In this document: one piece after another, positions 1 to 9,252 of the stretch
How the letters are laid out: every line of letters begins with the position of its first letter
Numbering within the stretch: position 1 is the stretch's first letter
Assembly (NCBI GenBank): GCA_015057275.1
Contig: SVEO01000011.1
Coordinates: forward strand, 1-64,000
Length of the DNA stretch: 64,000 nt
DNA from: Lachnospiraceae bacterium
Lineage (GTDB): Bacteria; Bacillota; Clostridia; Lachnospirales; Lachnospiraceae
Reading direction: 5' to 3'
The notes under the pieces: generated by a model
Told to the model about the DNA's origin: nothing
The model's input: only the letters and a program-made list of their open reading frames with translations
Database searches by the model: none
Program-made: the position numbers and the translations under genes

Positions 1-13
1 CGAGGGCTTGACC
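1..13 (+). rRNA. 3' end of 23S rRNA (partial)
   Basis: The first 13 bases resemble the extreme 3' end of bacterial 23S rRNA (the conserved end ...CGAGGGCTTGACC). The rest of the gene would lie upstream of the window. The next 125 bases look like the usual 3' trailer of a Clostridia rRNA operon and end in a terminator. No 5S rRNA is recognisable there. The call rests on a very short match, so confidence is moderate. Confidence 0.55.
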
Positions 14-139
14 AGACGGTTTCGGGACAACGCGGAAAAGAGAAGCGTTGGAACAAGAGAGGGAGAACCAAGGAGTTGGTTATTCCAAAGGAATGTCTAG
101 GATGATTTTCAGTATGTGGTTTTGAAGATATGGGAAAGA

Positions 140-171
140 AGCTTCCGGAGTGATTCGGAAGCTATTTTTTT
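140..171 (+). terminator. rRNA operon terminator
   Basis: An 8-bp perfect stem (AGCTTCCG, 140-147, with CGGAAGCT, 156-163) is followed by a run of T at 165-171. It closes the rRNA transcript before the MATE gene. Confidence 0.8.
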
Positions 172-198
172 GCCGAGAGTAAAAATAAAACTTATTAT
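170..198 (+). promoter_or_regulatory. Promoter of the MATE gene
   Basis: TTGCCG (170-175), a 17-bp spacer and TATTAT (193-198). The -35 box begins on the last T residues of the rRNA terminator, so termination and new initiation abut. Confidence 0.5.
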
Positions 199-219
199 CA
201 CATGGGAGGATGAGATGTT

Positions 220-1581
220 ATGAAATCTTGGAAAGAATTTTTAAAAATGATTTCGGTTCTTATCATACCGATGGCCTTGCAAAACTTGATTAACGTTGGA
301 ATTTCATCGGTTGATGTTATCATGTTGGGAAAAGTTAATGAAACGGTGCTTTCCGGTGCATCGTTAGGTGCTCAGGTTCATTTTATTATGAGTTTAGTGC
401 TCTTTGGATTGTCTTCTGGAGCATCGGTACTGATTGCGCAATACTGGGGAAAGAATGATGTAAAATCGATTCAGGTTGTCTTCGGTATTGTGGCAAAGGT
501 TGCGTGCACCGTTGGATTTTTGTTTACTGTCGTAACGTTTTCTTTTGCAGAACCGATAATGCATATTTTTTCAAACAGTGCAGATGTAATTGCAGAGGGA
601 TGTAAGTATTTGCGAATTGTTTGCTTTTCTTACCTGATTAATGCATTTACTATGATTTATTTGAATACGATGCGTGCGATAGGGGTAGTAAAAATAGCGA
701 CAATTGTGTATTTTTGCTCGATGATTACTAATATTGTAGCGAATGGTATTTTTATTTTCGGCTATTTCGGAGCTCCGCGTATGGAGGTGGAAGGCGCAGC
801 GTTAGGTACGGTAATTGCAAGGTGTGTGGAACTTTTAATTGTGTTGTTTTTCGACAGAATAAAAAATCAAAAGTTACAATTCCATTTTTTCTATTTGCGG
901 TTGAAAGAAAAGAATCTATTTAAAGATTTTCTTAAATATTCGATACCAGTTGTTATCAATGAATTAATGTGGGGCGCCGGTGTATCTTGTATTGCGGCGA
1001 TTTTAGGTCATATTAATGAAAGTGTTGTGGCAGCCAACTCATTTGCACAGGTGGCGAGACAGTTGGCGACAGTGGTTGGTTTTGGTGTTGCTTCTGCGGC
1101 AGCGATTGTGATTGGTCAGACGATTGGTGAAGGAAAAACAGAGGTTGCAAGAGTTTACGGCAAGAGATTTGGTGTTTTAGGGGTAATTACCGGACTGCTG
1201 GGTGGTATAGTGATTTTACTTGTGCGTCCGTTTCTTGTAAATGGATTTGAAATGAGCGCACTATCACGAGAATACCTTGCCACAATGATGTTTATTATGG
1301 CATATTTTGTGGTTGGTCAGGCGATTAATACGATTATGATTGTAGGCATTTTCCGCGGTGGAGGTGATACAAAGTTTGGATTATTTCTGGATGTTGGAAT
1401 TATGTGGGGTGTAGCAATTTTTGGAGGATTCTTAGCAGCATTTGTTTTTGATGCACCTGTGATGGTTGTTTATATGATTTTGCTTAGTGACGAAGTGATT
1501 AAAGTTCCAATTGTATTAAAGCGGTATTTAACATATAAATGGTGTAAAAATGTCACTAGAGAGAAAATTGATATAGCATAA
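220..1581 (+). CDS. MATE-family multidrug/Na+ antiporter
   Basis: A polytopic membrane protein of 453 aa, the usual MATE length, with two halves of about six hydrophobic segments each. The N-terminus (PMALQNLINVGISSVDVIMLG) and the second-half region around residues 240-300 (PVVINELMWG, AANSFAQVARQ) are typical of the NorM/DinF-like MATE branch. These proteins export cationic drugs or metabolites in exchange for Na+ or H+; the substrate cannot be told from sequence. GGGAGG at 204-209 supports the ATG at 220. It is a single-gene unit between the rRNA terminator and the next gene; a weak hairpin (1574-1598) spans its stop codon. Confidence 0.88.
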   Translation: MKSWKEFLKMISVLIIPMALQNLINVGISSVDVIMLGKVNETVLSGASLGAQVHFIMSLVLFGLSSGASVLIAQYWGKNDVKSIQVVFGIVAKVACTVGFLFTVVTFSFAEPIMHIFSNSADVIAEGCKYLRIVCFSYLINAFTMIYLNTMRAIGVVKIATIVYFCSMITNIVANGIFIFGYFGAPRMEVEGAALGTVIARCVELLIVLFFDRIKNQKLQFHFFYLRLKEKNLFKDFLKYSIPVVINELMWGAGVSCIAAILGHINESVVAANSFAQVARQLATVVGFGVASAAAIVIGQTIGEGKTEVARVYGKRFGVLGVITGLLGGIVILLVRPFLVNGFEMSALSREYLATMMFIMAYFVVGQAINTIMIVGIFRGGGDTKFGLFLDVGIMWGVAIFGGFLAAFVFDAPVMVVYMILLSDEVIKVPIVLKRYLTYKWCKNVTREKIDIA

Positions 1582-1647
1582 TTAATAAAGTTATGCTACA
1601 ATATTAAATCGTGAAATTTCTAGGACCTAAAGGAGAGTGATATTTCT

Positions 1648-2208
1648 ATGACAATCAAACAACTGCCGAATGTCGTAACTGCTTTTCGTATTGTTGGTAC
1701 TATTTGGATGGCGTTTACAAAGCCATTATCAAAATGGTTTTATGTAGCTTATACGCTCTGTGGCATTAGTGATATTTTGGATGGTATGTTGGCGAGAAAA
1801 TTTAAGGCAACAAGTGAATTCGGTGCAAAACTTGATAGTATTGCGGACTTGCTTTTTTACACAGTGATGGCCGTAAAAATACTTCCGATTTTGATGAAAG
1901 TACTTCCGGTGGCTACTTGGTACATGTTGGCGGCCGTTATTGTATTGCGCATTATGTCTTATACACTTGCAGCAATTAAATATAAGAGATTTGCTTCCTT
2001 ACATACCTACATGAACAAAGTTACCGGTCTGGCAACATTTGCAATTCCGTATTTCATTATATTTCCGTTTTTTGCAATATACTCTTATATAGGATGTTCC
2101 ATTGCCGGAGTTGCAACGATAGAAGAACTATTGATGCATATTCGAGCGAAAGAATATCAGCCGGGAGTAAAAACAATATTTGTGCAGAAAGTAAATTATA
2201 GTATTTGA
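1648..2208 (+). CDS. CDP-alcohol phosphatidyltransferase
   Basis: A 186-aa integral membrane enzyme that transfers a phosphatidyl group from a CDP-alcohol to an acceptor alcohol in phospholipid synthesis. The full family signature is visible: D42, D45-G46, A49-R50, G59, D63 and D67, the two-metal site. Several hydrophobic segments follow. The protein could be a PgsA-like glycerophosphate enzyme, but it is shorter and more divergent than standard PgsA, so the acceptor is left open. AAAGGAG precedes the start, and a terminator follows directly. Confidence 0.85.
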   Translation: MTIKQLPNVVTAFRIVGTIWMAFTKPLSKWFYVAYTLCGISDILDGMLARKFKATSEFGAKLDSIADLLFYTVMAVKILPILMKVLPVATWYMLAAVIVLRIMSYTLAAIKYKRFASLHTYMNKVTGLATFAIPYFIIFPFFAIYSYIGCSIAGVATIEELLMHIRAKEYQPGVKTIFVQKVNYSI

Positions 2209-2214
2209 TAACAG

Positions 2215-2255
2215 ATGAGAGGGTTTCTTCGAAAATCCTCTCATTTACATTTTAG
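2215..2255 (+). terminator. Terminator after the phosphatidyltransferase gene
   Basis: ATGAGAGG (2215-2222) pairs with CCTCTCAT (2237-2244); internal TTTC/GAAAA pairing extends the stem, and a T-rich tract follows. Confidence 0.7.
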
Positions 2256-2274
2256 GAAAAATAGAAAAATGCTA

Positions 2275-2303
2275 TTGGATTTCGCGCTAATTTATGGTAA
2301 AAT
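2275..2303 (+). promoter_or_regulatory. Promoter for rarA and the downstream DUF5717/DUF5716 cluster
   Basis: TTGGAT (2275-2280), a 17-bp spacer and TAAAAT (2298-2303). No terminator or better promoter is seen until 9170, so it may drive four genes. Confidence 0.5.
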
Positions 2304-2364
2304 AATATTAAATACGCACTTTTTTTTAGAGGCGTTTTCGATGAATAAAGGATGATGATTTTTC

Positions 2365-3708
2365 ATGGATTTGTTTGATTATATGAGGACAGAAACTTTA
2401 CAGCAGGAAGCACCGTTAGCTTCAAGAATGCGTCCGACCTCGCTTGAAGAAGTAGTTGGTCAGAAGCATATTATCGGCAAGGACAAGTTGTTGTACCGTG
2501 CGATTAAGGCGGATAAGGTGCAGTCGGTTATTTTCTACGGACCGCCGGGCACCGGTAAGACAACGCTTGCCCGTGTGATTGCGAACACGACCAAGGGAGA
2601 ATTTCGTCAACTTAACGCCACAACTGCCGGAAAGAAGGATATGGAAGATGTCGTAAAAGAGGCGAAGAATTCACTTGGTATGTACGGCAAGAAGACAATT
2701 CTGTTCATCGACGAGATTCATCGCTTCAATAAGGGGCAGCAGGACTATCTGCTTCCGTTTGTAGAAGAGGGGACAATTATTTTGATTGGTGCGACGACCG
2801 AGAATCCGTATTTTGAGGTGAATGGGGCGCTTTTATCGCGTTCGATTATTTTTGAGTTGCATCCATTAGAAAAGGAAGACATTTACACACTGATTTTGCG
2901 CGCAGTTTCGAATAGTGAGAAGGGGCTTGGTGCATACAATGTCGATATTACGGAGGAGGCAGCAGACCTTTTGGCGGAATATGCCGGCGGTGATGCGAGA
3001 ACAGCACTCAATGCGGTAGAGCTTGGTGTGCTGACGACCAATCCGGATGAAAATGGTAGAATTTATCTAACGAAAGAAGTTGTCAAAGAATGTATTCAGA
3101 AGCGGGTGGTGCAGTACGATAAGAACGGCGACAACCACTACGATACGATTTCTGCATTTATAAAAAGTATGCGCGGCTCCGATCCGGATGCGGCGATTTA
3201 CTATCTGGCTCGTATGTTGCAGGCTGGAGAAAGTGTTACCTTTATTGCCAGAAGAATTATGATTTGCGCATCGGAAGATGTCGGCAATGCGGATCCAAAT
3301 GCGATTAATGTGGCAGTCAGTGCGGCGCAGGCGGTGCATCAGCTTGGAATGCCGGAAGCAAGAATTGTGTTGGCCCAGGCGGCTCTTTATGTGGCATCTG
3401 CACCGAAGAGCAATGCAGCAATTTGTGCGATTGATGATGCGTTGGCAGCAGTAGCAGAGGGGAAAATCCCACCGATTCCGGCGCATTTACGTGACGCGCA
3501 TTATGGCGGAGCGAAGAAGCTTGGACGTGGGGAAGGGTACTTATATGCGCATGCTTTCCCAAATAACTACGTAAAGCAGCAATACTTGCCGGACGGCATG
3601 CAAGACAGAGTATTCTATCATCCATCGGAAAACGGCTATGAGAAGAAGATAAAAGAGCACTTAAATTGTTTGAGAAATGGAGGGACGTCACATGAAGAGC
3701 ACAATTGA
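2365..3708 (+). CDS. rarA: Replication-associated recombination protein A (RarA/MgsA AAA+ ATPase)
   Basis: A 447-aa AAA+ ATPase of the RarA/MgsA/WRNIP1 family, which acts on stalled replication forks together with single-strand-binding protein and recombination factors. Visible motifs are Walker A GPPGTGKTT (59-67), Walker B FIDEIHRF (114-121) and sensor 1 GATTENP (142-148). The C-terminal half carries the tetramerisation region typical of the family (MRGSDPDAAIYYLARML, and HYGGAKKLGRGEGYLYAH near the end). Full length. The start has AAAGGATGATG upstream. The stop overlaps the start of the next gene by 17 bases, so the genes are probably co-transcribed. Confidence 0.93.
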   Translation: MDLFDYMRTETLQQEAPLASRMRPTSLEEVVGQKHIIGKDKLLYRAIKADKVQSVIFYGPPGTGKTTLARVIANTTKGEFRQLNATTAGKKDMEDVVKEAKNSLGMYGKKTILFIDEIHRFNKGQQDYLLPFVEEGTIILIGATTENPYFEVNGALLSRSIIFELHPLEKEDIYTLILRAVSNSEKGLGAYNVDITEEAADLLAEYAGGDARTALNAVELGVLTTNPDENGRIYLTKEVVKECIQKRVVQYDKNGDNHYDTISAFIKSMRGSDPDAAIYYLARMLQAGESVTFIARRIMICASEDVGNADPNAINVAVSAAQAVHQLGMPEARIVLAQAALYVASAPKSNAAICAIDDALAAVAEGKIPPIPAHLRDAHYGGAKKLGRGEGYLYAHAFPNNYVKQQYLPDGMQDRVFYHPSENGYEKKIKEHLNCLRNGGTSHEEHN

Positions 3709-6700
3709 AAAATTATCCCGTGGGAAAATTGAATATGAACTTCCGGTGATGGGAGTATCCATTTCGGAAATTACAGTGAAAGTGGAGGCTGGCAGTATAG
3801 AGCCGGGACATTTTGAGATTTTCAGCGTCAACGGTTTGGAATTAAAAGGTGTAATTTTTGCTACAACCGAGCATTTTAAGCTGGAAATGGATCAATTCGT
3901 CGGCACAAAAGCACAGATTCGATATACAGTTTCGGCGGAGCATCTCATTTCGGAGAGCGACATCGACGGTGAATTACATATTGTCAGCAACGGCGGCGAA
4001 ACACTGATTCCATACCATATTCATGTGGAGGAGAGAAGCTACAATTCGAGTATCGGTCAAATTAATAATTATGAAAGCTTTGTTGCGCTTACAAGGGAGC
4101 ATTTTGATGAGGGTGTGAAATTGTTTCTTTACCCTGATTTTGCGGACGTGGTGATTGGCAATCATTTTGAACATCGTGCACTGTATCAAGGTCTATCTGA
4201 GGGCGTGAATCCGGATCTTGCATTAGAAGAATTTTTAGTCAGCATCGGTGAAAAAGAAAAGATTACCTTGACACTTGAAAGCGTGGAAAAGCGATATTCT
4301 AAGGTCGCTGATAGTATCCGCGATTGTGTGGTATTAAAAAAGAATACATGGGGCTATGCAGAAATAGAAGCGGAAATTCAAGGAGATTTTCTACTTGAAT
4401 GCCGAGCCAAATTTAATGCGCAGGATTTTGAAGGAGATAGCTTTGAATATCGTTATTGCATTGATAAAAAGAAACTTCGCCTTGGCAAAAATTACGGTAA
4501 AATTACATTTAAGACGTGCGGTGAGCAATTAGAGTGCATGTTGATTGTAGAATACGCAGGGCAAGATATACGCGATGAGGTAGATAACCGTAAGTTGCTC
4601 TATCAGTTGATGGATTTGTATATCAAATTCCGCATGCAGCAGTACAATTATGAAAAGTGGACAAACGATTCGATGCTAATTCTTGATCGTCTGCGCAGAA
4701 ACGATGAGAGTGATTTGATGATTCGTCTGATGAAAGCGCAGATGTGCCTGATTAAAGGCAAGAAAGAGGAAGCGGCGTTTATCCTGGATTACGTGCAAGG
4801 ACAGCTCCCAAACCAGCGTGAGAATGTAGTAGAGATGCGTTGTTACTACGATTATGTGCGCACGCTGCAATATCGCAACAGCGAATATACGCAGAAAGTG
4901 GTAACAAATATTCAGCGCATTTATGAAGAACAAAACAGCGGCTGGCAGCTTTTATGGATTCTTTTATTCATTGACGAGCGCTATGAAAAGAATAAGAGCC
5001 TAAAGTATGCAATGATTAAGGAAAGATGCTGTAAGGGCTGCAGTAGTCCGTTACTTTATTTTGAGGCACTAAGTGTATTAAATGAGCAGCCGGGCTTACT
5101 TCGCGTGTTGAATTCATTTGAATTGCGCATGTTAATGATGGGCGCAAAGCGCAAAAACGTTTCCTTGCGTCTGACATTACAGGCGGCAGATCTGGCAAAG
5201 AAAGAGCGTTCGTTCCGTCCGCTAGTGTTTGAACTTTTGGTGCGCCTGTATGAGCAGTACCAGACCAATGACATTTTATCCGCCATCTGTGTCGTGCTGA
5301 TTCGAGGTAGCCAGACAGCGAATAAATACTTTAAATGGTTCGAGTTGGCGGTCAAAAATGATTTGAAGATTCCAAAGTTATACGAGTATTATCTGTTGTC
5401 CATCAATCCGGATACAAAACAGATTTTACCGCAGATGGTATACTTGTATTTTGTATATAACACGGATAGTATTCGTGAGCGTGAACGCTTCCTGTTTGCC
5501 AACATTATTGAGCAAAGAGAAGAAATTCCACATATTTACGAAAGCTATCAGAAAATTATCGAGCAATATTCATTGCGCCAGATGCTGATTGGCAGCATGG
5601 ATGAGTATTTGGCTGTGATTTACGAGGCGGTATTAAGCAAAGCGCTTGTGACGGACGATATCGCGAAGCGTCTGCCGGCGATGATTGCATGCCATAAGAT
5701 TGTCTGCAAAAATCCGCGGATGCGTCGGGTAATTGTGATTCATAAGGAGAACGGTACAGAGAAAATCTATCCGATTTTAGGCGGTGTGGCATATGTGAGA
5801 ATTTATACGCAGAATGCATCGGTGATTTTCCAGGATGCGGATGGCAATCGTTATAGCAAAGGCATTGATTACACGGTGACAAAGCTGATGGATATGGAAT
5901 ATTATATGAAGCTCTGTTATGAAATGCATCCGGAGTCACATGAGTTGCGTCTGCATTTTGGAGAGGCGACGAAAAAAGGCAAAGGTAAGCCGAACAAGCT
6001 GCCGGAGATGATTACGCCGATGATGGAGATAGATAATCTGGATGAGGCATATCGCACGGCATTGTTGGAAGCACTTGTTGATTACTATTACCATCACATC
6101 GAAGAGGAAAACATTAAGCGCTATTTGCAGAATGCGGACATTCATCGTATGCAATCGCCGGCAAGAGGTAAGGTCATCGAGCTGATGATTTTATGTGGAA
6201 TGTATTCGCAGGTATATGTGTTGCTCAAACAATACGGAGCAGCCGATGTAGACGCAGGTTTACTGTCAAGATTTTTGACGAGAATCATTCCGAAATTGGA
6301 GCAGTGTGAGGATGAGACGGTCACAAGGCTTTGCCGTATTGTATTTGATAAAGGAATTTATGACGATAACATTTTAAAATACATGAGCCGCTATTATAAT
6401 GGGACATTTGAGACGTTGCTTCATCTGTGGACGGTAGCGAAAAAGTTTGCATTTTACAGCTTGGAGCTTGAGGAGCGAATGATTGCACAGGCACTATTCT
6501 CAGGCAGCACCCATCCGATGTTTCCGGAGGCATTCCGCAAATATTATTGCTATGGTTACCGTGAAGTGATTATGAACGCATATGTCAATAAGCTGTCGTA
6601 TCTCTATGTGGTAAAAGGCGAATGCAGTGATTTAAACCTGTTTAAGTATCTGAAGTATCAGCTCGTACAAGGCGAGCCAGTGCACGATTATGGCAAAGTA

Positions 6701-7225
6701 GCTTATGTGAAATATTGCGGCGAGCACAAGGGAGAAATGCAAAAAGATTCTCTGGAAGAAAAAGTTTGTGCGAAAGCAATCAGTGACTTAATAAAAAAGA
6801 ACATTTATTTGGAATATTTCCGTGCATTCTCCGAACTTACGGACATTCCGGCAAAATTTACCGATAAATCATACGTGTCTTACGGTGAGAACCCAAAACA
6901 TGCGATTTATATGCGCTATCGTATGCTTGGCGAAGAACGTTACCACCTGGAACCGATGGAACAGATTCTGCCGGGTCTGTATGAAAAGGGATTTGTATTA
7001 TTTAGTGATGATATTCTTGAATATGAAATCATCCGCAAGGAAGGCGAGAACGAAGTTCTATTGAAAAAAGATGTCTTTTCCGCAGTATGTCAGGAAACAA
7101 AATTGGGCGGTGGTTGTTATGACATGATTCAGGCGATGATTGATGTTAAGCACAACTTAAAAAAGCAGGAAGATTTGATGAAAGAATATGAAGAAAAACG
7201 GGAATTAGCAAGAATATTGTTGTAG
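3692..7225 (+). CDS. Large uncharacterised protein, DUF5717-like (beta-sandwich plus helical repeats)
   Basis: A 1177-aa soluble protein with no signal peptide or membrane segment. I assign it tentatively to the Lachnospiraceae family DUF5717; its function is unknown. Residues about 1-110 and 165-290 look like two related all-beta domains, each ending in a similar strand pair (GELHIVSNGGETLIPYHIHVE compared with GKITFKTCGEQLECMLIVEY). From about 295 to 670 it is helical and TPR/HEAT-like (for example GKKEEAAFILDYV). A third beta segment lies near 680-770 (RRVIVIHKENGTEKIYPILGG), followed by more helical repeats to the end. GGAGGG (3680-3685) places the start at the ATG at 3692 rather than 3677. 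The gene overlaps rarA by 17 bases and sits 13 bases before its Hsp70-like partner, which suggests a scaffold in a common complex. Confidence 0.8.
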   Translation: MKSTIEKLSRGKIEYELPVMGVSISEITVKVEAGSIEPGHFEIFSVNGLELKGVIFATTEHFKLEMDQFVGTKAQIRYTVSAEHLISESDIDGELHIVSNGGETLIPYHIHVEERSYNSSIGQINNYESFVALTREHFDEGVKLFLYPDFADVVIGNHFEHRALYQGLSEGVNPDLALEEFLVSIGEKEKITLTLESVEKRYSKVADSIRDCVVLKKNTWGYAEIEAEIQGDFLLECRAKFNAQDFEGDSFEYRYCIDKKKLRLGKNYGKITFKTCGEQLECMLIVEYAGQDIRDEVDNRKLLYQLMDLYIKFRMQQYNYEKWTNDSMLILDRLRRNDESDLMIRLMKAQMCLIKGKKEEAAFILDYVQGQLPNQRENVVEMRCYYDYVRTLQYRNSEYTQKVVTNIQRIYEEQNSGWQLLWILLFIDERYEKNKSLKYAMIKERCCKGCSSPLLYFEALSVLNEQPGLLRVLNSFELRMLMMGAKRKNVSLRLTLQAADLAKKERSFRPLVFELLVRLYEQYQTNDILSAICVVLIRGSQTANKYFKWFELAVKNDLKIPKLYEYYLLSINPDTKQILPQMVYLYFVYNTDSIRERERFLFANIIEQREEIPHIYESYQKIIEQYSLRQMLIGSMDEYLAVIYEAVLSKALVTDDIAKRLPAMIACHKIVCKNPRMRRVIVIHKENGTEKIYPILGGVAYVRIYTQNASVIFQDADGNRYSKGIDYTVTKLMDMEYYMKLCYEMHPESHELRLHFGEATKKGKGKPNKLPEMITPMMEIDNLDEAYRTALLEALVDYYYHHIEEENIKRYLQNADIHRMQSPARGKVIELMILCGMYSQVYVLLKQYGAADVDAGLLSRFLTRIIPKLEQCEDETVTRLCRIVFDKGIYDDNILKYMSRYYNGTFETLLHLWTVAKKFAFYSLELEERMIAQALFSGSTHPMFPEAFRKYYCYGYREVIMNAYVNKLSYLYVVKGECSDLNLFKYLKYQLVQGEPVHDYGKVAYVKYCGEHKGEMQKDSLEEKVCAKAISDLIKKNIYLEYFRAFSELTDIPAKFTDKSYVSYGENPKHAIYMRYRMLGEERYHLEPMEQILPGLYEKGFVLFSDDILEYEIIRKEGENEVLLKKDVFSAVCQETKLGGGCYDMIQAMIDVKHNLKKQEDLMKEYEEKRELARILL

Positions 7226-7238
7226 TGAGGGTGACAGT

Positions 7239-8396
7239 ATGGAAACAAAAAAGAGAATAATGGAAGTTGGTTTCGATGTCACCGGCGATTGGGTAAACGC
7301 TAGCTACATCATTTTAGAAGAGGGGATTTTAGAAAATTTCCCAGGCCAACAGGTAAGTAAAGAGCAGTGGAAGAGGTTTCTTTCGGCACCGAAAAAAGAA
7401 GATGGACCGATTCGTGACCTACTGTATCAAATGCAGGAGCAGAGTGGTTGTGATGAGATTCACGGACTGTTGATTACAATGGAGGGGCTGACCGAGGAGC
7501 ACATCATTGAGGTAATGGCAGCGGCGGAGACGATAGGTTTTGATAAGCATCATCTGCGCATTATTAGCCCGGGCGAAAGCATACTTCATTATATTATTCA
7601 CCAGAAAAAAGAGATTTGGAGCAGCGCAGTCATTGTTTTCGATTTCAAAGGTGAGCAATTTATGATGCGCAAGATGACAACTTCCGGTTTACGTCTGCCA
7701 AAGCAGTTAAAAATTACGGAAAAGGATTTAAGCGGAACATTTACAGAAGAACAACTTGCAACCGAGGAAGGTAGAATGGAAGCGGATCAGGCATTCTTGA
7801 CCTGCATTCAGGAAGAATTTCGAAGAACAGCAGTTTCTGGTGTAATTCTTGTTGGTAAAGTGTTTGAGTTACAGTGGATGAAGCAGTCGTTGAATTTCCT
7901 TTGCGAGCGTCGCAGAGTGTTCCTTGGCAACAATATCTATGCTGAAGGAAGCTGCTATGCGGCGATGCGCCTGTATCAAAAGCAGGATCCGGGCGACTTC
8001 TATTTTGACTGCGAGGGGCGTACAAAGATTAATATTGACTTGGCGATTGTTCATCACAAAAAGCAGGCACTCATTTGCCTGTCAAAGGCGGGAACATACT
8101 GGTACAAGGCAAGCGTACAGATTCAGGTGCTGCTTGGTAGAGACAAGGAACTCAAATTCGTACTCACGGACCCGGTAAGCAAGGAAACTAAAACTTTGTT
8201 TATTGAACTGGAAGGACTGCCAAAACGACCAGAGAAGACGACGCGTGTTGACATCCGTGTGATGTGTTACGGTGACCGTTCATACGAATTTATTGCGACC
8301 GATTTGGGGTTCGGCGATTTCTTTGAGTCATCCGGCGTGTGTGTGAAAAAGAAGGTAATGTTGACAAGACGCGGAATGGAAGAAGGAGAGGAATAA
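7239..8396 (+). CDS. Degenerate Hsp70/actin-fold (ASKHA-like) protein, DUF5716-like
   Basis: 385 aa, tentatively DUF5716. The order of motifs resembles Hsp70. A phosphate-1-like strand opens the protein (VGFDVTGDWVNASYII, D13-T15-G16). A phosphate-2-like strand lacks the GGGT glycines (AVIVFDFKGEQF, D135). An adenosine-like motif lies at about 198-240 (SGVILVGKVFELQWMKQSL, then GNNIYAEGSCYAAM). The beta-rich C-terminus (about 265-385, with the motif TDLGFGDFF) could be a substrate-binding-like domain. The missing glycines suggest weak or no ATP hydrolysis. This fold assignment is inference from motif order. GAGGGTGACAGT precedes the ATG; the stop is immediately followed by the next ATG, so translation is probably coupled. 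Confidence 0.75.
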   Translation: METKKRIMEVGFDVTGDWVNASYIILEEGILENFPGQQVSKEQWKRFLSAPKKEDGPIRDLLYQMQEQSGCDEIHGLLITMEGLTEEHIIEVMAAAETIGFDKHHLRIISPGESILHYIIHQKKEIWSSAVIVFDFKGEQFMMRKMTTSGLRLPKQLKITEKDLSGTFTEEQLATEEGRMEADQAFLTCIQEEFRRTAVSGVILVGKVFELQWMKQSLNFLCERRRVFLGNNIYAEGSCYAAMRLYQKQDPGDFYFDCEGRTKINIDLAIVHHKKQALICLSKAGTYWYKASVQIQVLLGRDKELKFVLTDPVSKETKTLFIELEGLPKRPEKTTRVDIRVMCYGDRSYEFIATDLGFGDFFESSGVCVKKKVMLTRRGMEEGEE

Positions 8397-9170
8397 ATGT
8401 CAGGTGTATTTTTGAGCAAGCAATATGCAATGCCATATTACATAGCGGAAATTGATAAAAATATATATTCCATCGAAGAACTTAGCTATTATCTTTACCA
8501 TTACCTGCCGATTGTGGAACGCGATTTTTTCTGCGACGAGCTGGTTGATTACATCGAGCAAGTGCTCGGTATGAAGATGATTGGCAACCGTATGCGCGAG
8601 TACATTCACCAGCGCGGAACGCTGGCAGATCTCGTACTTTTGACCGTGAAGTCCACAGATTATTTTGATGAAATCGAAATCTTGGCGCTGCAAAAGCGTC
8701 TGGATGAGCGTAAAAAAATGTCACCGGCCGGTTTGGCACTGGACAAAGCGGAAGCGTTTGTGAAGCTCGGTAAGTATGGGCAGGCGGTGGAGACATATAA
8801 GGTTTGCCTAACAAAAGGGCAGGAAGAGAAGGCAGGTGAAGATTTCTTTAGTCAGATTCATTGCCGACTTGGAAGTGTGTATGGTAAGATGCTTCGATTT
8901 GAAGAAGCCGAGGATGCGTATCGCCAGTCGATGATAATAAAGGCGAACAAAGAAGCACAGATGAAAATGGTGTTATTGCTTTTGATTCAGGGCAGAGAAG
9001 CAGAATTGCCGGTTTACATTAAAGCATTCAATTTATCCGAGCCGCAGGTGCGCGAGTGTGAGCGCCAGTATGGTAGGGCGAGGCAGACTTATTTGCAGAC
9101 AAAGCCACGTGAAATGAAAGATTTAGCCGAAATGAAAGCCAACTACCGCAGAGAAAACGGATATCACTGA
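8397..9170 (+). CDS. Uncharacterised TPR protein of the DUF5717/DUF5716 cluster
   Basis: A 257-aa soluble protein. Residues 1-100 form a unique N-terminal region rich in aromatic residues (IEELSYYLYHYLPIVERDFF). Residues about 115-200 contain two or three tetratricopeptide repeats (KLGKYGQAVETYKVCL, RLGSVYGKMLRFEEAEDAY). The C-terminus is basic and helical. The ATG follows the previous stop codon without a gap, with GGAGAGG just upstream. TPRs usually mediate protein contacts, here plausibly with the adjacent Hsp70-like protein, as TPR co-chaperones do. I do not recognise a named family. Confidence 0.8.
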   Translation: MSGVFLSKQYAMPYYIAEIDKNIYSIEELSYYLYHYLPIVERDFFCDELVDYIEQVLGMKMIGNRMREYIHQRGTLADLVLLTVKSTDYFDEIEILALQKRLDERKKMSPAGLALDKAEAFVKLGKYGQAVETYKVCLTKGQEEKAGEDFFSQIHCRLGSVYGKMLRFEEAEDAYRQSMIIKANKEAQMKMVLLLLIQGREAELPVYIKAFNLSEPQVRECERQYGRARQTYLQTKPREMKDLAEMKANYRRENGYH

Positions 9171-9178
9171 TTCCTTAG

Positions 9179-9207
9179 TTGACAAATGGCAAGAAAATAT
9201 TTAAACT
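9179..9207 (+). promoter_or_regulatory. valS promoter
   Basis: A consensus TTGACA (9179-9184), a 17-bp spacer and TAAACT (9202-9207). The leader is only about 40 bases, with a small hairpin (TGCGG/CCGCA near 9223-9236). There is no room for a T-box. Confidence 0.7.
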
Positions 9208-9252
9208 AATGAACTAGGAGTCTGCGGTTTGCCGCAAGAATGGAGATTAATG

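Noticed and set aside
1574-1598. Hairpin over the MATE stop codon as a terminator
   Set aside because: A/T-rich stem with a 9-base loop and no T-run; too weak to call.
3067-3486. 139-codon antisense frame inside rarA
   Set aside because: Cys/Arg/His-rich shadow translation; no ribosome site, opposite a clear gene.
9171-9252. T-box riboswitch upstream of valS
   Set aside because: The leader is about 40 bases after a good promoter; a T-box needs roughly 150-250 bases and its AGGGTGG-type core is absent.
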